Positions 1 through 9,620 of a stretch of 49,305 nt of DNA are shown here, in pieces. Source of the DNA: a virus; the IMG/VR virus record IMGVR_UViG_3300030106_000877, positions 1 to 49,305 of that record. One strand, written 5' to 3'. A model generated the notes under the pieces. That model made no database searches, was not told where the DNA came from, and worked only from the letters and a program-made list of their open reading frames with translations. Position 1 is the stretch's first letter. Each line of letters begins with the position of its first letter. A program made the translations under genes and the position numbers.

Positions 1-1
1 T

Positions 2-3000
2 ATTACTGTAGGCGTAGATGATACCGGCTACGACGTTAAGTTTTTTGGTGCTACCGCTAGTTCTTATATGTTGTGGGATGAATCTGCAGATGATCTTATT
101 CTGGCAGGTTCAGGTAGAGTAGTTGTACCTGCTAGTGGTTTAGTTATAGGAAGCACCGCTGTAACTTCTACAGCCGCAGAGTTAAACATCTTAGACGGCG
201 TTACAAGTACTGCTGCAGAATTGAATATCCTTGACGGTGTAACAGCTACAACAGCAGAACTAAATATCCTTGACGGTGTAACAGTCACAGCGGCTGAGAT
301 TAATACCTTAGATGGTATAACAGCCGTACTAGGTGAACTAAATGCCTTAGACTTAGGAAGCACTGCTGTAGGTACTGCTATAGCTTCTAAAGCAGTTATT
401 CTTGATTCTAACAAAGACTACACAGGCATTCGCAACTTTACGATTACTGGTGAGTTAGATGCTGCTACGTTGGATATTTCTGGTGATGCTGACATTGATG
501 GCACTACAAACCTTGATGTAGTAGATATTGACGGTGCTGTAGATATGGCGTCTACACTGGCTGTTGGTGGTGTAGTAACGGCAAACGCAGGTGTGGTTGT
601 AGACAACATTACAATTGATGGTACTGAAATTGATCTTTCTTCTGGTGATTTAACTCTTGATGTTGCAGGAAGTATAGTACTTGATGCTGATAATGATGGT
701 GTTGTATCGCTTCAAGACGGTGGGACGACCTATGGCACTTTTTACGAATCTTCAAATCATTTCAACGTTCAATCAAATATCAGCGATGCAGACATAGTAT
801 TTAGAGGTAGTGATGGCGGTAGTGCAATTGTTGCACTTACTCTTGATATGTCTGAAGCAGGTGCCGCAACATTTAATGACAAAATTATTGCAACTGAGTT
901 AGACATAAGCGGCAATATCGACGTAGACGGAACTACAAACCTTGATGTAGTAGACATTGATGGTGCTGTAGATATGGCGTCTACATTAGCTGTTGCTGGA
1001 AATGTCGGGATAGGCGTGTCATCCCCTACGCAAAAGGTAGATATTAGCGGCGGCGGATTGCAAATTCTGGGCAATATTTCAACTCCCGCATCTGGCACTA
1101 GCTCAGTACTTATTGATTACTACTCAGGGGCAGCGCGCTACTGGGCGCGTGGTGCTGATGGCAGCACTAGAGGTTCACACAACTTCTACGTTTTAGAAAA
1201 CGACGGCGGTAATCAGTTAACGGCATTGAGCTTAGATTCCAGTGCTAACGCCACATTCGTTGGTGAAGTTGCAGCAGCTTCCTTAGACATAAGCGGCAAC
1301 GTCGATATTGATGGTACTACCAACTTAGATGCTGTAGACATTGACGGTGCTGTCCAGATTGATAGCACAGTAACCGTAGGCGTAGATGACACTGGTCACG
1401 ACGTTAAGTTCTTTGGGGCTACTTCCGGGTCTTACATGCTGTGGGATGAGTCCACAGACGATCTTATTTTGGGAGGTGCTTCGCGCTTAGGTATAGGTAC
1501 AACATCTCCTTCCAGTCTTCTTCATTTAGAAGCGGCGGGAAGTCCTACCGTGAGACTTGTAGATACAACGAATAACGCCACTTTGTTAGCCTATGCTCAG
1601 AATACTGACGGAGTAGTTGGAACTTATTCTGCTCATAATATGTTGTTGGCCAGTAACAGCACGGTCGCAATGACTATAGATACATCTCAAAATGTTGGCA
1701 TAGGCAGTACTGCTCCTGCTGCGAATCTGGATCTTGGTAGTGCAACAGCTAACAGAGGCATTGCTTGGGGAGGATCATCGTCAGACGCTCATTACACGAC
1801 TATATGGTCAGAATATGGCACTGCATCTCTTATTCTGGGCGCAGGCTTAAAACCTGCAAGCGGTGCGGCTGGCTTTAGATTCCCGTACACAGGTACTTAC
1901 GGCTATGCAGGTATAGAGCTGGATAGCTGGTCAGATGACGGAATAAAGTTTTACGTTGGTGCGGATGCCAGCAGGACCAAAGACGCCTCTATTACTCCCA
2001 CCGAGGCCATGAGAATAACCACAGCGGGTAACGTGGGTATAGGTGTTACATCCACTGGGCATGCCTTAGAAGTGAGGCAAGATGGCGCAGATGTCACCCC
2101 TTTCATGGTAACCAACAGAAATGGGGCAGACGACGACACCACTACTCTTGGCTTTAAGAACGACGATGCAGGATCTGGCTATATTCCTGCTTATGTAGGC
2201 ACAAGAGCAACTGACGCTTCAGAGCGGGTAAATTATTTTTTCATTGCTGTTGCTGATACAGATAACGCCAATGTTGACACAGACATGAGGCTAATTGTTG
2301 ATTCGACGGGTTATGTTGGGATTAATGAGCCGAGCCCAGATGTACCTCTTCACATCAATCTGGGCGCTGAACCTCCTTCTGGGGGGATGTTAATCCTTGA
2401 GGCAAATTCTGCTGGTCGCCAACTCCGCATTCAGCCACCAACCGACTCAGATAATGGCTTCATAGACTATCGTGGCGGTAACCTGACCTTCCTCGATGAC
2501 GGAGTGGAGGTAGCTCGGTTTCAAGCCGCAACATCATTCAACCTGAACAACAAGTTGCAGCTATATACGACTGACGATCAGGCGCACTATTACGCTTTCT
2601 ATACTCATACCGATGACACGCTAAGAATCAACTATGACAACTCCGGCAATGATGAGTTTCTAATGAACTCGTCCGGCGACCTATCAACTACAGGGACTAT
2701 TACCGCAAGCCAGTCTAATTCAGACATTCGGTTAAAAGAGAATATACAGGTAATCCCTGACGCGGTATCCAAGGTTAAATCCCTTCGTGGCGTTACGTTT
2801 AATTTCAAAGAAAGCGGTGAAAAAAGTACTGGACTTATAGCCCAAGAAGTACAGGAAGTTCTACCAGAAGCTGTTTATACCGCACCTGCTTTTAAAGAAG
2901 GAGATGACTTTCTTGCATTGCACTATGGAAATACAGTTGGATTGTTGGTTGAAGCAATTAAAGAACAACAAACACAAATTGAATCTCTTATGAAACGTAT

Positions 3001-3019
3001 AAAGGAATTGGAGGATTAA
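2..3019 (+). CDS. Tail fibre, C-terminal part, with S74 chaperone domain (5'-partial)
   Basis: The reading frame is open from base 2, so the true start lies upstream; the ATG at 68 sits inside a repeat and is not the start. The visible ~1005 residues are repeat-rich, Gly/Asp/Thr-rich beta structure typical of trimeric fibre shafts: five 13-residue repeats (164-358), then longer repeats built on LDISG-DIDGTTNLD-VVDIDGAVD. The last ~110 residues are an intramolecular chaperone of the endosialidase type (peptidase S74): the SDIRLKENI motif marks the self-cleavage Ser-Asp, followed by GLIAQEVQEVLPEAV and a C-terminal coiled coil. In this family the chaperone drives trimerisation and is cut off. 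It probably binds the host surface receptor. It is followed 3 bases later by the next gene. Confidence 0.9.
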   Translation: MTVGVDDTGYDVKFFGATASSYMLWDESADDLILAGSGRVVVPASGLVIGSTAVTSTAAELNILDGVTSTAAELNILDGVTATTAELNILDGVTVTAAEINTLDGITAVLGELNALDLGSTAVGTAIASKAVILDSNKDYTGIRNFTITGELDAATLDISGDADIDGTTNLDVVDIDGAVDMASTLAVGGVVTANAGVVVDNITIDGTEIDLSSGDLTLDVAGSIVLDADNDGVVSLQDGGTTYGTFYESSNHFNVQSNISDADIVFRGSDGGSAIVALTLDMSEAGAATFNDKIIATELDISGNIDVDGTTNLDVVDIDGAVDMASTLAVAGNVGIGVSSPTQKVDISGGGLQILGNISTPASGTSSVLIDYYSGAARYWARGADGSTRGSHNFYVLENDGGNQLTALSLDSSANATFVGEVAAASLDISGNVDIDGTTNLDAVDIDGAVQIDSTVTVGVDDTGHDVKFFGATSGSYMLWDESTDDLILGGASRLGIGTTSPSSLLHLEAAGSPTVRLVDTTNNATLLAYAQNTDGVVGTYSAHNMLLASNSTVAMTIDTSQNVGIGSTAPAANLDLGSATANRGIAWGGSSSDAHYTTIWSEYGTASLILGAGLKPASGAAGFRFPYTGTYGYAGIELDSWSDDGIKFYVGADASRTKDASITPTEAMRITTAGNVGIGVTSTGHALEVRQDGADVTPFMVTNRNGADDDTTTLGFKNDDAGSGYIPAYVGTRATDASERVNYFFIAVADTDNANVDTDMRLIVDSTGYVGINEPSPDVPLHINLGAEPPSGGMLILEANSAGRQLRIQPPTDSDNGFIDYRGGNLTFLDDGVEVARFQAATSFNLNNKLQLYTTDDQAHYYAFYTHTDDTLRINYDNSGNDEFLMNSSGDLSTTGTITASQSNSDIRLKENIQVIPDAVSKVKSLRGVTFNFKESGEKSTGLIAQEVQEVLPEAVYTAPAFKEGDDFLALHYGNTVGLLVEAIKEQQTQIESLMKRIKELED
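164..358 (+). repeat. Five tandem 39-bp repeats in fibre gene
   Basis: Five in-frame units of 13 codons encode variants of TSTAAELNILDGV; units 1-3 are nearly identical, unit 4 has AEINTLDGI and unit 5 (GELNALDLG) is the most diverged. Many marine phage fibres carry such ELNxLDG repeats. The encoded units are beta-structure shaft repeats and a possible site of recombination between phages. Confidence 0.85.
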
Positions 3020-3022
3020 ATA

Positions 3023-3337
3023 ATGGCTACTACATGGCAAATTGGAACTTTAGAGTACACGAACAATTCCGACAAGATCGTTACAAATGTACATTGGCGA
3101 TGCTTCGACTCAAAAGAAGCTAATGGAGAGTTACACACTGCAGACAATTATGGTTCTGTAGCTCTTGACGAGATAGCAGCGGACGCAGCGGGGTTTATTG
3201 CTTATAGCGACTTGACTGAAGCAAAGTGTTTAGAGTGGTTATATACAAAAGTAAATAAAGCTGAAATTGAAGAGCGCATAGAAGAATCAATAGCTGCAAA
3301 AGTAAGTCCCTCTGTAAAATCTGGCACACCTTGGTAA
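3023..3337 (+). CDS. Small conserved tail-region protein (DUF7936-like)
   Basis: 104 residues. It begins MATTWQIGTLEY, with a central VHWRCFDS and a C-terminal SGTPW. This layout resembles a small family found beside fibre genes in cyanophages and other marine phages, which I recall as DUF7936. Function is unknown; the position directly behind the fibre suggests a fibre-associated or assembly protein. The start is supported by GGAGG ending at 3015 just before the fibre stop, and one base separates it from the next gene. Confidence 0.6.
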   Translation: MATTWQIGTLEYTNNSDKIVTNVHWRCFDSKEANGELHTADNYGSVALDEIAADAAGFIAYSDLTEAKCLEWLYTKVNKAEIEERIEESIAAKVSPSVKSGTPW

Positions 3338-3338
3338 A

Positions 3339-3569
3339 ATGAGTGAATTATCTTCCAATGAACTCGCTATGCAAGCTCTCCAGAAAATCGCAGAACACGA
3401 GAAAGAATGTGGTGAAAGATGGATGGAGGCAACCCATGAGTTACGAGAGCTTAGAAAGCAGACTGACTCGCATGCAGCCCGTTGGGAGCGCGTGGCATGG
3501 TTACTTATTGGCACGGTCCTCACTACCTCAGGGGCTATAGTAGTTACATTATTTAAGGATTTAATATGA
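3339..3569 (+). CDS. Small protein with C-terminal membrane helix, holin-like
   Basis: 76 residues: a charged helical N-terminal half (about residues 1-48, coiled-coil-like) followed by one hydrophobic segment, VAWLLIGTVLTTSGAIVVTLF. The shape resembles XhlA-type membrane proteins of lysis modules, but no diagnostic motif is present. The gene stop overlaps the next start (ATGA at 3566-3569). A tail-linked membrane protein is an equally good guess. Confidence 0.55.
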   Translation: MSELSSNELAMQALQKIAEHEKECGERWMEATHELRELRKQTDSHAARWERVAWLLIGTVLTTSGAIVVTLFKDLI

Positions 3570-6500
3570 GTAAGAAAAGATCTCGGAGAAATACTAAAAG
3601 CTTTAAAAAATCTAGAGCGCGTGCTGGTATTCCCAGGCAAGATCTGAGGTCTGGTGGACGTGTTGGTTTTGATCAAGGCGGTACACATGAAACAATAGAA
3701 ACTGATTCTGGTATAATATGGGTGGGCCCGAATGGTCATGTACATAATAAAAAACCATCAGGACAGGATGACGGTGGTGGGGATGGTGGAACAAAACCTC
3801 CGATAGAAGCTCCTCCTCTGTACGATGAAACAGAAGTTAAAGCTGCAAAAGAGTTAGGTCAGCAGAGAACTACAGGAGAAGCTTTAGCTTTCCCTACATT
3901 TGGGCAAGATCCTTCTAAATTAGTTAAAGACACTGGTGTAGATCCTTCTACTATAACTCAAAAAGAAGATATAGAAGAAATAGCAGCTTCTGATTATATT
4001 AGTGCAGAAGATGCTAAAGCTTCTACTTATAGAACTAGAAAAGGTAAAGCTGAAACTGCTGTAGGTGTAGGTAGACCTTTTACTCCTGAAGAAATGCAAG
4101 AAAATTGGAAAACCAGTGATGAGTATCAAGTAGCTGTTGAAAAACATACACCTGAAGCTGTAGGACGTATCGAAGATAAACTTAAAAAATTAAAAGAAGA
4201 TTATGATAAAAATAAATCAAGATTAGGTAGATCTGGATTAGCTAATTATGCAAAAAATAAAGCTAAATTAAAAAAACAACTTGAAAAATATCAAGACAGA
4301 GCTGATGAAGCTTTACAAAAATCTTTTGAAGAATGGTCAAAATCAGCACCTAAAACTACAAAAGCTGTAGATGCTATAACTTATGATGCTGCTAAAGCTG
4401 ATGATTTAGCTGCTACTGTTGGTGCTACTGGAACTGTTTCAAAAGAACCTACAGCCGCTTCTGCTGATGTAACTGCTACTACTGCTGCACAACGAGACAC
4501 AGAACAAGAAGAAGCTGCAAAAGCAACTGCAGTAGAAAGGCCAGGAAAAAAACTTTCTCCTGAAGAACAGAAAGAAAAATTTTTAAAAAGTGCCGAATTT
4601 AAAAAGGGTGAAAATGTTATATCACCTACGGTCATGTCTCAATCTTCTGATGGTCAGTGGTGGCCTAATCCCGCTCAAAGAGATGCTTACGAAGAATGGC
4701 TCAATAAACAGCCTGAAATAACTTCTGAATATGCTGAAGGTGTTACTACTGATGAAACTTATGAGATTGCAGATGATATAAGTGAGCCTACTGTAACTAC
4801 CAGAACTGGTAGAGACATATCTCCAGAAGTTATTACAAGACTTACTAATCTTGCTCAAGAGCGTGGAGTTGCTTTAGAAGATCTTCCTGAGTATAAAAAT
4901 CAGATAGCAACAAGAACCGAACAGACAGGTGAAGCTGCTACTAGGATTGATCCTGTGACTGGTCTTCCTATTGCTCAAGATATGGGAGATGCGGCTGCAC
5001 AGATTACTGATCAAGCTACAGCCGAGTACTACGCTGCTGATTACCAACCTCAGGGTGGCAATACTGACATTGATGATACCCCAGCATTTCAAAAAGCTGC
5101 TACAAGGGTAGAACAGGTTCAAGAAGCTGCTAAAAGAATAGCCAAACAACTAGGAGAGGCTCCTTCTTTAGATTTAGAAGGCCGAGAAGCAATATTAGGT
5201 GAACCTCCTGTAGGTACTGCTGCAGAAATTGGTGGTATACCTACCTTTGCTGCTGCTCAAATGGAAGCTGTTAAAGGCCGAGAAAGGATGGCCGGTGCTG
5301 CAGTTATGAATGAAGTTGTAGCTGACCTTCCTGAAGAAATTACAGCAGCTATTTCAGAAGATCCTGCAAAAGTAACAGCTCAATTAGATACTGATCCTGA
5401 TCCTAAAGTAATAGCAGCAGTAGCGGCTCTTCCTGAAGAAGCTTTAGTATCTACACAGATGAGTAATCTTCTTGCTGGTATGGAAGAAGGTAAGACGCCT
5501 TTATGGGCAAGACCGGCAGTAGCTGCTGTAGAACAGATGATGGCTAGTAGAGGCTTATCTGCTTCTTCTGTAGGCCGTGATGCTTTGTTTAATGCAATTA
5601 TTCAAAGTGCTTTACCAATGGCTCAGAGCAACGCTCAAGCTCTACAACAAAGGGCACAGCAAAATCTTAGCAACGAACAACAGGCTAATTTAGCTTCTGC
5701 ACAGAATACTATGCAAGTAAGAATGCAGAATCTTGCTAACAGACAAACTGCAGCTTCTCAAACTGCTTCTATGGCTCAACAGATTAAAGTACAGCAGGGA
5801 CAGTTTAATCAGCAGGCAAAAATACTGTCTGGTGAACAACTTCAACAAACTGAAATGGCTAATTTCCAGGCTGCTCAACAAAGGGCTTCTCAGGAATCTA
5901 GTCAAAGACAACAGGCTGCTATTGCTACACTTAGTGCAAATGCACAGATGGACTTAGCTAACTTAAAAGCTGAAAGTCTTAGAGCTGCTAAAGACATGGA
6001 TGCAGAGTCTGCTGGCCGTTTAGCTAAATATAATGCTGATATAAATAAAATTATGCGTCAAGCTGATTTTGAGCAGGATATGGAAAAAGCTAATATTAGT
6101 GCAGAATTACAAATAGAAGCTATAGACCTTAATAATTTAAATTTAGCAGCTAGAGATAGAATGACTGCTGAACAACAAGAACGTCTTACAAATTTTCAAA
6201 CTCTTGTAGATTTTAAAAAGACTAATGTACAGTTAGCCCAACAGATGGAACTTGCTAATTTAAGCAATGACCAGCAAATGAGGTATGCAGAACTACAGGA
6301 TAAAATAGCTACAGATTCAGCTAACTTTACTGCTGATAATCAATTTGAGCTTGCTGAATTAACAGCTAAGATACAAAGATCTGTTAGACAAGCTGAACTT
6401 GATCAGCGTATGGAAGAAGTTAATCTCGATGCGAAATTAAAAGTAGAGCTTTCAGAACTTTCTGAAAAGAACGCTACTTCTAGAGCTAATATGACAGCAG

Positions 6501-7840
6501 AGCAGCAGACAGATCTTGCTAATTTAAACACGTTAGTAGATTTTAGGAAAACTAATGCTCAGTTTGCACAGCAAATGGATCTTGCTAATTTAGCTAACGA
6601 ACAACAGATAGAACTTGCTGAGCTTCAAGATAGAATTTCTACTGATGCTGCAAACTTTACTGAAGAAAATAGATTTCGTTTTCAAGAGTTAAATACTCAT
6701 GTTCAAGTTATGTCTATGAACGAAGAGTTAAAACAGAGAGCAGATTTAGCTAAGTTAAGTATGCAAGAAAAAATAGAATTAGCAAATCTTGATTCTAAAA
6801 ATAGAGCCGATTCTGAAAGTATGTCTGCTGAAAACGTAACTCAGTTACAAATGTTTGAGAAACGTATGAGGGCTGGGGAAGTTAATGCACAGCTTGCACA
6901 ACAGATGGGATTAGCTAACTTAAGTAACGAACAATCAGCAGCTATGTTTAATGCTCAAGTAAATGCTAATTTAGATATGACACAATTTAATTTTGAACAG
7001 CAGACTGAATTAGCCAATAGTAAGTTTTTACAAACTATGACTGCTACAGATTTAAATAACAGACAACAAACTATTATGCAAGATGCAGCATCTTTAGCGG
7101 CTATGGATATGCAAGCTGCGGATTTAAAAACTCAAGCTTCAATACAAAATGCTAGAAACTTCTTACAGATGGACATGGCTAATTTGAATAATGCTCAACA
7201 AGGTATTATTTTAGATCAGCAACTTCGTCAACAAAGAATACTATCTGATCAAGCTTCTGAAAATTCTTCAAGACAGTTCAATGCTACTTCTGCAAATCAA
7301 GTAAATCAGTTTAATGCTAATATGGCTCAACAAATGCAACAGTTTAATGTTACTCAGCTAAACGCTATGGAACAGTTTAATGTTGCTGAAAAAAATAGAG
7401 CAAGAGCTATAAATGCACAAAACGAAACAGATGTTAGTAAGTTTAATGCTCAAATGGAAACGGCTGCTAGAGAATTTAACTCTAAATTAGATTTCCAAAG
7501 AGAACAGTGGAATGCTGCTAATGCTCAAGCAGTTGAACAATCTAATGTTGAATGGCGTAGAAAAGCCAACACAATAGATACTGCAGCACAAAATACGGTT
7601 AATGCTCAGAATGCTCAAAATTCTTTTGCAATGAGTACGGCTGCTCAGGCTCAGATGTGGCAAGAAATAAGAGATCAGTCAAATAGAGACTTTACAAGAG
7701 AATTAACTAGGAACGAAAGAATTGTAGCATTAATTAATTCTGGACTAGCAAGTGAATCTTTTATGACAAATGTGGAGTTTAAATTTAAAAGAACTAAGTT
7801 ATTTAAGTTAATGGAAGAGATAACAGGAGTAACACTATAA
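3566..7840 (+). CDS. Large coiled-coil, Gln/Asn-rich virion (ejection) protein
   Basis: 1424 residues, not assigned to a family. Residues 1-40 are very basic (MSKKRSRRNTKSFKKSRARAG), followed by an acidic, disordered-looking region to ~600. Residues ~700-1390 are almost continuous helix with periodic repeats such as AQQMxLANLSNEQQ, LDxKxKVELxEL and QFNA. Long amphipathic helical repeats of this kind occur in the internal virion proteins that short-tailed phages eject into the cell envelope. The gene opens a run of four large genes, and its TAA overlaps the next ATG (TAATG at 7838). No enzymatic domain is seen. A tail-fibre-network role is the alternative. Confidence 0.6.
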   Translation: MSKKRSRRNTKSFKKSRARAGIPRQDLRSGGRVGFDQGGTHETIETDSGIIWVGPNGHVHNKKPSGQDDGGGDGGTKPPIEAPPLYDETEVKAAKELGQQRTTGEALAFPTFGQDPSKLVKDTGVDPSTITQKEDIEEIAASDYISAEDAKASTYRTRKGKAETAVGVGRPFTPEEMQENWKTSDEYQVAVEKHTPEAVGRIEDKLKKLKEDYDKNKSRLGRSGLANYAKNKAKLKKQLEKYQDRADEALQKSFEEWSKSAPKTTKAVDAITYDAAKADDLAATVGATGTVSKEPTAASADVTATTAAQRDTEQEEAAKATAVERPGKKLSPEEQKEKFLKSAEFKKGENVISPTVMSQSSDGQWWPNPAQRDAYEEWLNKQPEITSEYAEGVTTDETYEIADDISEPTVTTRTGRDISPEVITRLTNLAQERGVALEDLPEYKNQIATRTEQTGEAATRIDPVTGLPIAQDMGDAAAQITDQATAEYYAADYQPQGGNTDIDDTPAFQKAATRVEQVQEAAKRIAKQLGEAPSLDLEGREAILGEPPVGTAAEIGGIPTFAAAQMEAVKGRERMAGAAVMNEVVADLPEEITAAISEDPAKVTAQLDTDPDPKVIAAVAALPEEALVSTQMSNLLAGMEEGKTPLWARPAVAAVEQMMASRGLSASSVGRDALFNAIIQSALPMAQSNAQALQQRAQQNLSNEQQANLASAQNTMQVRMQNLANRQTAASQTASMAQQIKVQQGQFNQQAKILSGEQLQQTEMANFQAAQQRASQESSQRQQAAIATLSANAQMDLANLKAESLRAAKDMDAESAGRLAKYNADINKIMRQADFEQDMEKANISAELQIEAIDLNNLNLAARDRMTAEQQERLTNFQTLVDFKKTNVQLAQQMELANLSNDQQMRYAELQDKIATDSANFTADNQFELAELTAKIQRSVRQAELDQRMEEVNLDAKLKVELSELSEKNATSRANMTAEQQTDLANLNTLVDFRKTNAQFAQQMDLANLANEQQIELAELQDRISTDAANFTEENRFRFQELNTHVQVMSMNEELKQRADLAKLSMQEKIELANLDSKNRADSESMSAENVTQLQMFEKRMRAGEVNAQLAQQMGLANLSNEQSAAMFNAQVNANLDMTQFNFEQQTELANSKFLQTMTATDLNNRQQTIMQDAASLAAMDMQAADLKTQASIQNARNFLQMDMANLNNAQQGIILDQQLRQQRILSDQASENSSRQFNATSANQVNQFNANMAQQMQQFNVTQLNAMEQFNVAEKNRARAINAQNETDVSKFNAQMETAAREFNSKLDFQREQWNAANAQAVEQSNVEWRRKANTIDTAAQNTVNAQNAQNSFAMSTAAQAQMWQEIRDQSNRDFTRELTRNERIVALINSGLASESFMTNVEFKFKRTKLFKLMEEITGVTL

Positions 7841-9102
7841 TGGGATTTTTTTCAAAAGTTTGGAAAGGTGTAAAAAAGACCTTTAAAAAAATCGGAAAAG
7901 GTATAAAAAAAGGTTTCCAGAAATTTGGTAAGTTTATGGGCAAGATAGGATGGCTTGGTCAGATAGCTATGTCAATGATATTGCCAGGAATTGGTAGTCT
8001 TTTTGCTAATGGATTAGGAAGTATGCTTGGACTAAGTAAGATTACTTCTTTAAGTCAGTTAGCAGGAAACTTAGCTGGAAGTACAAACATGTTTGCAAAA
8101 GCTTTGGGACATACTATGGGTGTAGGAATCCAAGCAGTAAACCTTGTAAAAGCTCCTTTTGAAAGTATTACGAAAGTAATAACTAACTTTGGAAAAAGTG
8201 CCATGAACGGCATGTCTCGTTTTTTTGGAGGTGGTAATGTTTTTGATGGTCATACTTTTACATCAGGAATGAGTAAAGACTGGACTAAAATTAAACAGGG
8301 TATCACAGGTGCTGAGTGGAGAGGTGTTAAGGCTACTAAGGTAGATATAAACACAGCTATTGCTAATGGTACTATGCCGCGAGTTAAAAACAGTGCGGGA
8401 GAAATAATAGAAATGAAAGACGGTAACAAAATTACTGCGGCCTACGACCCTAATACTGGTAAAGGTGGTTATGTTGATCCAATAAAAAAAGATAAATTTA
8501 AGGTAGTAGACCAATACAAAGTTGATGATGAGTGGACTTCTGTCAAACCAGATGATATTGGTTCAGTTGAATATGACACAAGAACAGTAAAAACGAAAAG
8601 CGAGTATAAATTTACTCCTCATAAATTAGAATATGATAAAGCAGTACCTTTTCAATCAGGAAAAGCAAATATAAGTTTTGAAGGTACTGACCCCCTTTAC
8701 TCTGAGCCAGAACTTTTTGATATTGCAGATGAAAGTGGAGATTTTTTCCGTTCTACTGAAGACAAAGGATTTTTTAAAAGTCTTCTTAGTCCTAGCAGGA
8801 TAATGGATAAGGCGCAAACAGCAGTTGTAGGTCAAACTGTAAATCTGGGTTTTCAACGTGCTATGGGTCAAGATCAACCAGAATATGAACAAGCTTGGAC
8901 TGGACGAAATATGTACTCACCAAATCCACTAGTTGCTCAACAAACTGCTATGTCTTTAAATCCACAGTCGCAAGTACAAAACTACGCTTTAGAGATAAGA
9001 AAATTATTAGACACTTCTCCGGGGTATCCTCTTAATCCTGTGGAACATGTATTAAATCCCGGACTATATGAACAAAATCTAGCTAGAAGGTTGACACCAT
9101 AA
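7840..9102 (+). CDS. Putative internal virion protein with amphipathic basic N-terminus
   Basis: 420 residues of unknown family. The first ~35 residues are a Lys/Phe-rich amphipathic stretch (WKGVKKTFKKIGKGIKKGF), similar in character to membrane-active peptides. A hydrophobic Gly-rich segment follows (IAMSMILPGIGSLFANGLGSMLGL, residues ~42-65). The remainder is soluble-looking. The combination fits a protein that enters or lines a membrane channel during DNA ejection; this is inference. It is coupled to both neighbours by TAATG overlaps at 7838 and 9100. Confidence 0.55.
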   Translation: MGFFSKVWKGVKKTFKKIGKGIKKGFQKFGKFMGKIGWLGQIAMSMILPGIGSLFANGLGSMLGLSKITSLSQLAGNLAGSTNMFAKALGHTMGVGIQAVNLVKAPFESITKVITNFGKSAMNGMSRFFGGGNVFDGHTFTSGMSKDWTKIKQGITGAEWRGVKATKVDINTAIANGTMPRVKNSAGEIIEMKDGNKITAAYDPNTGKGGYVDPIKKDKFKVVDQYKVDDEWTSVKPDDIGSVEYDTRTVKTKSEYKFTPHKLEYDKAVPFQSGKANISFEGTDPLYSEPELFDIADESGDFFRSTEDKGFFKSLLSPSRIMDKAQTAVVGQTVNLGFQRAMGQDQPEYEQAWTGRNMYSPNPLVAQQTAMSLNPQSQVQNYALEIRKLLDTSPGYPLNPVEHVLNPGLYEQNLARRLTP

Positions 9103-9620
9103 TGTCTGAAATAGATGAAATGTTTTTTAAAGAAGGGACTTCACTAGACGGAGCAATTCCGGGGGAATCTTTAACGGTTAGTCCAGATGATCCTAGACCT
9201 TGGGAAAGTCCTCCTCAGATTGTTACTAAGAGTGATGGCTTAGAATATTATTTTGATTTGTTTACATCTGAAGAAATCTATGACCCTTTAATGGACTCTT
9301 TAGAAAGTGGTGTTGCAGTCATGGATCTAGTAAAGACTTTTCTTTACCAAGGATTTCAAGAAGGTCTTTTTAATCCCGACATGATGCTTATCTTAGCAGA
9401 GCCTTTAGCTTACATGATAGCAGCTTTAGCAGAGAGAGCGCAGATTGAATTTGTTATCCAAGATGATGAGGATGATGACGAGGAAGATGTTTCTATGTTT
9501 GGACAGGCTGTAGGAACTATAGAAGAACCAGAGCCGGGAGAAGAATTTCCTGACAGAGTAACAGAACGGTTAGAAGACGATCAGCCAATGCGTGCTGAAT
9601 CATTATTAGGAGCAAGATAA
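9102..9620 (+). CDS. Acidic structural-region protein
   Basis: 172 residues, strongly acidic, with a run of Asp/Glu near residues 120-130 (IQDDEDDDEEDVS). A hydrophobic helical core lies at about 55-115. No family recognised. It is coupled on both sides (TAATG at 9100 and 9618) inside the ejection-protein block, so it may be a chaperone-like partner for the basic or amphipathic proteins next to it, or a minor virion protein. Confidence 0.5.
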   Translation: MSEIDEMFFKEGTSLDGAIPGESLTVSPDDPRPWESPPQIVTKSDGLEYYFDLFTSEEIYDPLMDSLESGVAVMDLVKTFLYQGFQEGLFNPDMMLILAEPLAYMIAALAERAQIEFVIQDDEDDDEEDVSMFGQAVGTIEEPEPGEEFPDRVTERLEDDQPMRAESLLGAR

